Below, in pieces: positions 58,638 through 64,000 of a stretch of DNA of 64,000 bases. The DNA lies in NCBI RefSeq assembly GCF_035946055.1, contig NZ_CP108364.1, forward strand, positions 6,014,001 to 6,078,000, in the 5' to 3' direction. Within the stretch, counting starts at the first letter, position 1. Every line of letters starts with the position of its first letter. The notes beneath the pieces are model-generated. The model was not told the origin of the DNA, ran no database searches, and saw nothing but the letters and a program-made list of their open reading frames with translations. Source of the DNA: Streptomyces sp. NBC_01341. GTDB lineage: Bacteria > Actinomycetota > Actinomycetes > Streptomycetales > Streptomycetaceae. The translations under genes and the position numbers were made by a program.

Positions 58638-59609
58638 ATGCCCTTCGCCCGCCTGAACCGAGCGACCACCCCGACCTCCCACATCGGGCTCGGCCTGGCC
58701 GCTGTCGGCAGGCCCGGCTACATCAACCTGCGGCGCGACCGGGACCTCCCGGCCGACCGCAGTGTCGACGCGCTGCGGGCCCGCACGCACGAACTCCTGG
58801 ACGCGGCCTACGCCCAGGGGGTCCGCTACATCGACGTGGCCCGCTCCTACGGCCGCGCCGAGGAGTTCCTCGCCGACTGGCTCGCCGTCCGCCCCGACGC
58901 GACGGACATGGTCATCGGCAGCAAGTGGGGTTACACCTACACCGCCGACTGGCGCGTGGACGCCGAGGCGCCCGAGGTGAAGGACCACGGCCTCGCCACC
59001 TTCGAGCGTCAGTACGGCGAGACCACCGGTCTCCTGGGTGACCGGCTCGACCTCTACCAGATCCACTCGGTGACCGCCGACAGCCCGGCGCTCGGCGACA
59101 AGGACCTGCACGCGCGCCTCGCCGAGCTGGCCGCGAGCGGCACCACGGTCGGCTTCTCCACGAGCGGGCCGGCCCAGGCCGACGCCGTCCGGGCCGCGCT
59201 CGCGGTGACCGTGGACGGCGAACCCCTCTTCCGCACGGTCCAGGCGACCTACAACGCCCTGGAGACCTCCGCCGGGCCGGCGCTCTCCGAGGCGCACGAC
59301 GCCGGGCTCACGGTGATCGTCAAGGAGGCCATGGCCAACGGCCGCCTCGCCGGAACCGAGGCGCCCGCCGTCGTCCAGGAGATCGGCGCCGACGCGGGAC
59401 TGGACGCCGACGCCGTCGCCCTGGCGCTCGTGCTCCACCAGCCGTGGGCGGGCGTCGTGCTGTCCGGTGCGGCGACCGTCACCCAGCTGGCGGCCAATCT
59501 GCACTCCCCGCTGCTCGACCTCGACCCGGAGCGGCTCGACCGGCTGTCGGCTCTGGTGGAGGAGCCGGAGGCCTACTGGCGCCACCGGGCCTCGCTGCCC
59601 TGGAGCTGA
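58638..59609 (+). CDS. Aldo/keto reductase
   Basis: The 323-residue TIM-barrel enzyme has GVRYIDVARSYGRAEEFLADWL (catalytic Asp and Tyr) and the LDLYQIHSV strand of the family. It reduces aldehydes or ketones with NADPH; substrate unknown. ATG 58638 with AGAGGAG upstream. Confidence 0.93.
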   Translation: MPFARLNRATTPTSHIGLGLAAVGRPGYINLRRDRDLPADRSVDALRARTHELLDAAYAQGVRYIDVARSYGRAEEFLADWLAVRPDATDMVIGSKWGYTYTADWRVDAEAPEVKDHGLATFERQYGETTGLLGDRLDLYQIHSVTADSPALGDKDLHARLAELAASGTTVGFSTSGPAQADAVRAALAVTVDGEPLFRTVQATYNALETSAGPALSEAHDAGLTVIVKEAMANGRLAGTEAPAVVQEIGADAGLDADAVALALVLHQPWAGVVLSGAATVTQLAANLHSPLLDLDPERLDRLSALVEEPEAYWRHRASLPWS

Positions 59610-59669
59610 GCGCCCGCCGCAGCGCCCGCCGTTCCGTCCGGAGGCGCCGGCCCCGGCGCGCGGGGCCGC

Positions 59670-60179
59670 TCACGCTCGGGCCGCCCAGTCGGCGAGTGCG
59701 CCGAAGTCCGCCCGTACCAGGCCGACCCACGGGTCGATCCGCCGCAGCAGGGCGCGCCCAGGGTGGTGCGCCGCGACCCACGCCGTATCAGCGTCGGAGA
59801 TCTCGTCGTCCACCCAGGCGAACGGCCTCCCCTCGGCGTAGTCGACGACGTGACGCGTCTTCCAGTACGTGCCGTTCCCCGTCACGCCGTGCATCGAGGG
59901 CCAGTCGATGTACGGCAGCGGGGGCAGCCCGAGGTGCGGGCCGACCCACTCGTTCGCCTCGTCCTTCCAGGTGGTCGCCCAGACGAGTTCGTACCGGGCG
60001 GCCAGGGCCAGGAGCTCGCCCCCGTGGTCCGCGCTGAGCAGGACCGGCAGCGCCGTGCCCTCCGTCCACCCCGTCGGCCGCATGCGGTGGAGCGTGTAAC
60101 CCTCCGGGACGGGGCGGCGGGCGAGTGCCGCGTACGGATTGAGCGGACCGTCGATGTCGATCAGCAGCAGCGGCTTCAT
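59670..60179 (-). CDS. HAD-like domain protein
   Basis: The 169-residue protein begins MKPLLLIDIDGPLNPY, the DxDG motif of HAD-type hydrolases, and has a late WVDDEISDADTAW acidic segment where HAD motif IV would be. The rest is atypical, so it may be a divergent phosphatase or a HAD-like binding protein. ATG 60179; divergent from the TetR gene. Confidence 0.8.
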   Translation of the reverse strand: MKPLLLIDIDGPLNPYAALARRPVPEGYTLHRMRPTGWTEGTALPVLLSADHGGELLALAARYELVWATTWKDEANEWVGPHLGLPPLPYIDWPSMHGVTGNGTYWKTRHVVDYAEGRPFAWVDDEISDADTAWVAAHHPGRALLRRIDPWVGLVRADFGALADWAARA

Positions 60180-60236
60180 GGCGCCATGGTGCCCCCGGAG
60201 CGCCCGGCGACACGATCCCCCTAGTGGGACGTTGAT

Positions 60237-60269
60237 GTCTCATGTGGGTTAGTGTCGTCTCATGACACT
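60237..60269 (+). promoter_or_regulatory. Candidate operator of the TetR regulator
   Basis: AGTGTC (60251-60256) and GACACT (60264-60269) form a dyad that spans the TetR start codon, and GTCTCATG is directly repeated at 60237-60244 and 60257-60264. Self-binding here would repress tetR-MFS. Low confidence. Confidence 0.4.
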
Positions 60270-60813
60270 CGACCGCGAGCAGGTGCTGCGCAGCGCCGCC
60301 GCACTGCTCAGCCGCAGATCCACCGCGACCATGGACGAGGTCGCCCGGGCCGCGGGCATCGGCCGTGCCACCCTGCACCGGCACTTCGCCGGGCGGGACG
60401 CCCTGGTCGGTGCGCTGGAAGACCTCGGAATCCGGGAGTTCGAGGCCGCACTGGACGCCGCCGGCCTCGACGAGGGCGCCGCCGAGGACGGACTCCGCCG
60501 GCTGATCGCGCACGTCGAGCCCAGTGCGGGCCTGCTGTCCTTCCTCGTGACCGAGAACCAGCTCTTCGAGGGCGACGACGTCAACGAAGGATGGAGCCGT
60601 CTGGACGCCAGGGTCTCCGCCTTCTTCCGGCGCGGCCAGGAACGCGGCGAGTTCCGGATCGACCTCACACCGGCCTGGCTCACCGAGGCCCTCTACGGCC
60701 TGATCGGCAGCTGCGCGTGGTCCATACAGACGGGCAGGGTCGCCGCGCAGGACTTCCCTTACATGATCGTCGAGTTGCTCCTCGGCGGAGCACGCCGGAG
60801 CGTGGAGAAATGA
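60262..60813 (+). CDS. TetR-family transcriptional regulator
   Basis: The 183-residue protein has an N-terminal TetR helix-turn-helix (TMDEVARAAGIGRATLHRHF, residues about 28-47) and a helical ligand-binding domain. ATG 60262. Its stop overlaps the MFS start (ATGA), so the pair is one operon: a ligand-responsive repressor of an efflux pump. Confidence 0.92.
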   Translation: MTLDREQVLRSAAALLSRRSTATMDEVARAAGIGRATLHRHFAGRDALVGALEDLGIREFEAALDAAGLDEGAAEDGLRRLIAHVEPSAGLLSFLVTENQLFEGDDVNEGWSRLDARVSAFFRRGQERGEFRIDLTPAWLTEALYGLIGSCAWSIQTGRVAAQDFPYMIVELLLGGARRSVEK

Positions 60814-62357
60814 GCGGCACCGACCAGTCGGCGGACACCACCGGCGACGTGCGTGATCCGGGGCGGTGGATCGCCCTCGCCGTCCTCGTCCTGGCCGTGC
60901 TGCTCGTCGCCGTCGACGCCACCGTCCTCGGCCTGGCGACGCCCTTCCTCAGCGAGGACCTCGAACCGACGGGCACCCAGCTGCTCTGGATCGGTGACGT
61001 CTACTCCTTCGTGATCGCCGGGCTCCTCGTGTCCATGGGCAGCCTCGGTGACCGCATCGGACGCAAGAAACTGCTGCTGACCGGCGCCACGGCGTTCGGG
61101 GCGGTGTCCGTGCTCAACGCCTACGCCTCCAGTCCCGAGATGATGATCCTGGCCCGGGCCCTGCTCGGCGTCGCGGGCGCGACCCTGATGCCGTCCACCC
61201 TCGCCCTGATCCGGAACCTCTTCCACGACCCGCGCGAACGCAGCCTAGCCGTCGGCATCTGGGGGGCGATGGCCTCGGCGGGAGCCGCGGTGGGGCCGGT
61301 CGTGGGCGGTCTCCTGCTGGAGCACTTCTGGTGGGGATCGGTCTTCCTGATCAACCTGCCGGTGATGGCGGTCCTGGTCGCCGTCGGCATCAAGATGATC
61401 CCCGAGTCCAGGAACCCGGCACCGGGCCCGTGGGACCTCCCCAGCGTGGGGCTGTCCATGATCGGCCTGATCGGCGTCGTATACGCCGTCAAGGAGGCGG
61501 CCGCCCACGGGGTGACCCCGAAGACCGTCGTGGTGGTCCTCGTCGGCATCGGGGCGCTCGTCTGGTTCGTACGCCGTCAGCTCAAGCTGCCCGCCCCGCT
61601 GCTGGACATGCGGCTCTTCCACCACCGAGGGTTCTCCGGAGCCGTCCTCGCCGACCTGCTGACCATCCTGGGCCTGTCCGGAATCGTCTTCTTCCTCTCC
61701 CAGTTCCTGCAACTGGTCCAGGGGCGGGGTCCGCTCGAGGCAGGGCTCGCCGAACTGCCCGCGGCGGTCGGCGCGGTGACAGCGGGGCTGATGGCGGGCA
61801 ACGTCGCCCGCCGCTTCAGCGTGCGCTCCGTGGTGGCCGGCGGACTGGGGGCCATCGGAGTGTCGCTCGCCGTGGTCACCGTGATCCACAAGGAGACGGG
61901 CTATCCGCTGATCGGGGCCCTGCTCCTGGTGGTGGGCGTCGGCGCGGGGTTCGCCTTCACCGTCACCTCCGACGTCATCCTCTCCAGCGTCCCGAAGGAA
62001 CAGGCGGGCTCGGCCTCCGCGGTCTCCGAGACGGCGTACGAACTCGGCGCCGCCCTCGGGATCGCGCTGCTCGGCTCCATCGTCACCGGCGTCTATCAGG
62101 GCTTCGCCACACCCGAGGGCGTTTCGCCCCGTGCCGCCGCCGCCGCTCACGAGTCGCTCGGGGGAGCCGTGGAGATGGCCGACAACCTTCCCTCGCCCCT
62201 GGCGGGCGAGCTGGTCACGGCCGCTCAGGAGGCGTTCGTCAACGGGCTGCGGGTGTCGGCGGCGGTCGGCGCCGTCGTGCTGCTCGCGACCGCCGCGGCA
62301 GCGTGGTTCCTGTTGCGCAACGAGAAGCTGCAGGAGGGGATCATCGCCGACGAGTGA
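60810..62357 (+). CDS. MFS drug-efflux transporter, DHA2 (14-TMS) type
   Basis: The 515-residue protein has about 14 hydrophobic helices, motif A-like GSLGDRIGRKKLLLTGA after TM2, motif C-like AMASAGAAVGPVVGGLLLEH, and a C-terminal segment typical of QacA/EmrB-like exporters. Substrate unknown. ATG 60810 overlaps tetR. A terminator follows at 62358. Confidence 0.93.
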   Translation: MSGTDQSADTTGDVRDPGRWIALAVLVLAVLLVAVDATVLGLATPFLSEDLEPTGTQLLWIGDVYSFVIAGLLVSMGSLGDRIGRKKLLLTGATAFGAVSVLNAYASSPEMMILARALLGVAGATLMPSTLALIRNLFHDPRERSLAVGIWGAMASAGAAVGPVVGGLLLEHFWWGSVFLINLPVMAVLVAVGIKMIPESRNPAPGPWDLPSVGLSMIGLIGVVYAVKEAAAHGVTPKTVVVVLVGIGALVWFVRRQLKLPAPLLDMRLFHHRGFSGAVLADLLTILGLSGIVFFLSQFLQLVQGRGPLEAGLAELPAAVGAVTAGLMAGNVARRFSVRSVVAGGLGAIGVSLAVVTVIHKETGYPLIGALLLVVGVGAGFAFTVTSDVILSSVPKEQAGSASAVSETAYELGAALGIALLGSIVTGVYQGFATPEGVSPRAAAAAHESLGGAVEMADNLPSPLAGELVTAAQEAFVNGLRVSAAVGAVVLLATAAAAWFLLRNEKLQEGIIADE

Positions 62358-62387
62358 GGGGACCCGGCGCGTCCGCGCCGGGTCCCC
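62358..62387 (+). terminator. Terminator of tetR-MFS
   Basis: A 13-bp stem (62358-62370 with 62375-62387) and a 4-nt loop start immediately after the MFS stop codon. Confidence 0.85.
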
Positions 62388-62406
62388 CCGAAGACACTCG
62401 TACGGC

Positions 62407-63078
62407 TCAGGCGGCCTTCGCCTTGGTGGCGTACATGTCGACGTACTCCTGGCCGGACAGACGCATCACCTCGGCCATCACGGAGTCCGTGACCGCCCGC
62501 AGCACATAGCGGTCGCGGTCCATGCCCTCGTACCGGGAGAACTCCATCGGCTCACCGAACCGGACCGTGACCTTGCCCGGACGGGGCAGACCCGCGCCGC
62601 CCGGCTGCAGCTTGTCGGTGCCGATCATCGCGAAGGGCACGACCGGGGCACCCGTCATCAGCGTCAGCCTGGCGATGCCCGTACGGCCCCGGTAGAGGCG
62701 GCCGTCGGGGGAGCGGGTGCCCTCGGGGTAGATGGCGAAGGCGTTGCCCTCCTCCAGCACCCGGCGGCCCGTCATGAGCGCCGCGACGCCGCCCCGGCCG
62801 CCGTCCCGGTCCACGGGGATCATGCCGCAGCCGGTGAAGAACCAGGCCATCAGCCGGCCCTTGAAGCCCTTGCCCGTGACGTACTCGTCCTTGCCGATGT
62901 AGAACACCGGCCTGTCGCAGCAGATCGGCATGATCATCGAGTCGATGAACGTCAGGTGGTTCCCCGCGAGGATCACCGGACCGGTCCCGGGGATGTTCGC
63001 GACACCCTCCACCTGTGGCCGGAAGAGCAGGCGCAGGATGGGTCCGAGCACTGCCTTGATGACCGTGAGTCGGGACAA
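62407..63078 (-). CDS. plsC: 1-acyl-sn-glycerol-3-phosphate acyltransferase
   Basis: The 223-residue PlsC-type acyltransferase has the catalytic NHLTFID (NHx4D), a middle MAWFFTGCGMIPVDRDG, and YPEGTRS (motif III). It makes phosphatidic acid from lysophosphatidate at the membrane. The start is TTG 63078 with GGAGGA 5 nt upstream (minus strand); no ATG or GTG fits the family N-terminus. The frame running on to 63981 is antisense to the GDPD gene. Several PlsC paralogues exist in Streptomyces, so the symbol is by family. Confidence 0.9.
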   Translation of the reverse strand: MSRLTVIKAVLGPILRLLFRPQVEGVANIPGTGPVILAGNHLTFIDSMIMPICCDRPVFYIGKDEYVTGKGFKGRLMAWFFTGCGMIPVDRDGGRGGVAALMTGRRVLEEGNAFAIYPEGTRSPDGRLYRGRTGIARLTLMTGAPVVPFAMIGTDKLQPGGAGLPRPGKVTVRFGEPMEFSRYEGMDRDRYVLRAVTDSVMAEVMRLSGQEYVDMYATKAKAA

Positions 63079-63309
63079 CGCTTCCTCCGGTGTCGTGGCC
63101 GGGCGGCCGGTGCGGAAATTCGCGGGTTCTGTGCAGGTGAGGACGATACTCGCGGGTACGCCCTCTCCGCACATCGGGTTCACCGAGCGGATACGCAGTG
63201 TTGACGTGTGTTTCCGCCATGTTCGTCCACGGGCCGCCCCGCCGATGGCGTAGCTGCCTACGATCAAGCCTTCCCCGAAGGGGCCGGACATCACAGGCGA
63301 GGAGTATTC

Positions 63310-64000
63310 ATGACAGAGCGCGCGCAGACGGGTCCCGGGCGGCGGACCCTCCTCGGAGCGGCCGTCCTCGGCTCGGCGGCTCTCGGAATCACCGGAACGG
63401 CGAACGCGGCCGGGCGTGGCGCGCCCGACGCCAAGGGCGCGGGCCACGGCTCCTTCCGGGACCTTCCCGTGCCCACGGTCATCGGCCATCGCGGAGCCAG
63501 CGGCTACCGCCCCGAGCACACGCTCGGCTCCTACCAGCTGGCGCTCGACATGGGCGCGCACATCGTCGAGCAGGACCTCGTGCCGACCAAGGACGGACAC
63601 CTCGTCTGCCGCCACGAGAACGACATCACCGCGACCACGGACGTCGCCGACCACCCCGGGTTCGCGAGCCGCAGGACCACCAAGAAGGTGGACGGCGTCT
63701 CGCTCACGGGCTGGTTCACCGAGGACTTCACCCTCGCGGAACTGAAGACCCTCCGGGCCAAGGAGCGCATTCCCGGCACCCGGCAGAAGAACACCCTCTA
63801 CGACGGCCGCTGGGAGATCCCCACGTTCGAGGAGGTCCTGCGCTGGGCCGACAAGGAGGGCCGTCGGCGCGGCCGCCCCGTCTGGCTGTACGTCGAGACC
63901 AAGCACCCCACCTACTTCCGCGGACTCGGGCTCGGCCTGGAGGAGCGGGTCGCACGGCTGCTGCGCCGTTACGGCCGGCACCGCGCGGACTCCCCGCTGA
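63310..64000 (+). CDS. glpQ: Glycerophosphodiester phosphodiesterase (3' partial)
   Basis: The gene runs off the window after 230 codons. A twin-arginine signal (GRRTLLGAAVLGSAAL) is followed by the GDPD active-site region IGHRGASGYRPEHTLGSYQLAL, then VEQDLVPTKDGHLVCRHEND with the metal-binding Glu/Asp and second His. Secreted GlpQ-type enzymes hydrolyse glycerophosphodiesters such as those from teichoic acid or phospholipids. ATG 63310 with GAGGAG upstream. Divergent from plsC. Confidence 0.93.
   Translation, partial: MTERAQTGPGRRTLLGAAVLGSAALGITGTANAAGRGAPDAKGAGHGSFRDLPVPTVIGHRGASGYRPEHTLGSYQLALDMGAHIVEQDLVPTKDGHLVCRHENDITATTDVADHPGFASRRTTKKVDGVSLTGWFTEDFTLAELKTLRAKERIPGTRQKNTLYDGRWEIPTFEEVLRWADKEGRRRGRPVWLYVETKHPTYFRGLGLGLEERVARLLRRYGRHRADSPL

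Noticed and set aside
1..64000. tRNA genes, rRNA, CRISPR arrays, IS elements or phage genes.
   Set aside because: No cloverleaf-like or repeat-spacer pattern and no transposase or integrase motif was seen on reading both strands; short or diverged cases could have been missed without a search tool.

Overview
The window reads as a chromosomal core segment of a Streptomyces-type actinomycete. The evidence is very high G+C with strong third-position GC bias, frequent GTG starts, ATGA/GTGA 4-bp stop-start overlaps, Tat-type signal peptides, and a gene order that, from memory, follows the S. coelicolor region from about SCO1570 to SCO1625 (argH, argCJBDR, pheST, infC-rpmI-rplT, glnA4). I recognise no rRNA, tRNA, IS element, prophage, CRISPR array or origin. 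Both window edges cut genes: a cyclopropane-fatty-acid-synthase-like methyltransferase on the left and a glycerophosphodiester phosphodiesterase on the right.

Layout. 1-3.3 kb: a lipid methyltransferase and a DUF1295 reductase converge on an ECF sigma factor with its membrane anti-sigma (SigK/RskA type), an association also known in mycobacteria. 3.4-5.3 kb: a siderophore-interacting reductase behind an iron box, and a 5'-3' exonuclease. 5.4-9.4 kb: a glycine-betaine-type ABC importer whose permease carries two near-identical substrate-binding domains. 9.5-12.4 kb: a cupin regulator, a TDT-family exporter and a divergent LysR regulator. 12.5-18.9 kb: a gamma-glutamylation catabolic module (C26 hydrolase, FadR-type regulator, GlnA4-like ligase, aldehyde dehydrogenase, SDR, PLP enzyme). 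19.1-23.8 kb: a proline-rich membrane protein with a mycosin-like protease, a serine hydrolase, SseB-like and DUF1844 proteins. 23.8-31.8 kb: translation genes infC-rpmI-rplT, an RNA methyltransferase, a PAS histidine kinase and pheST. 32-49 kb: a mixed accessory stretch with a TPR regulator, NUDIX, PEP-mutase family protein, orphan peptide-binding lipoprotein, hydroxyacyl-CoA dehydrogenase, glycoside-hydrolase-like protein, EamA/MocR pair, GNAT, degenerate phosphatase fold, serine hydrolase, an HTH-less LysR-like protein, and DinB and TmrB-like genes. 49-54 kb: arginine operon argCJBDR under ARG boxes. 54-64 kb: L,D-transpeptidase fold, flavin oxidase, HEAT protein, argH with its own ARG box, aldo-keto reductase, HAD-like protein, TetR-MFS pair, lysophosphatidate acyltransferase and GDPD.

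How the genes fit together. The arginine genes form one repressor-controlled pathway. infC-rpmI-rplT lies behind a long leader with an intrinsic terminator and starts infC on ATC. The glnA4 module pairs a ligase that would make gamma-glutamyl-amines with a hydrolase that would remove the glutamyl group, plus oxidoreductases and a local regulator. Observations most worth a second look are the tandem, apparently gene-converted betaine-binding domains; the mycosin with a membrane partner carrying repeated ETTTRL motifs but no type VII machinery; the EamA/MocR pair whose start codons overlap; a LysR-like protein with no DNA-binding domain and a lysine-rich tail; and a phosphatase-fold protein lacking its catalytic histidines. 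I did not find a system I would call clearly new.
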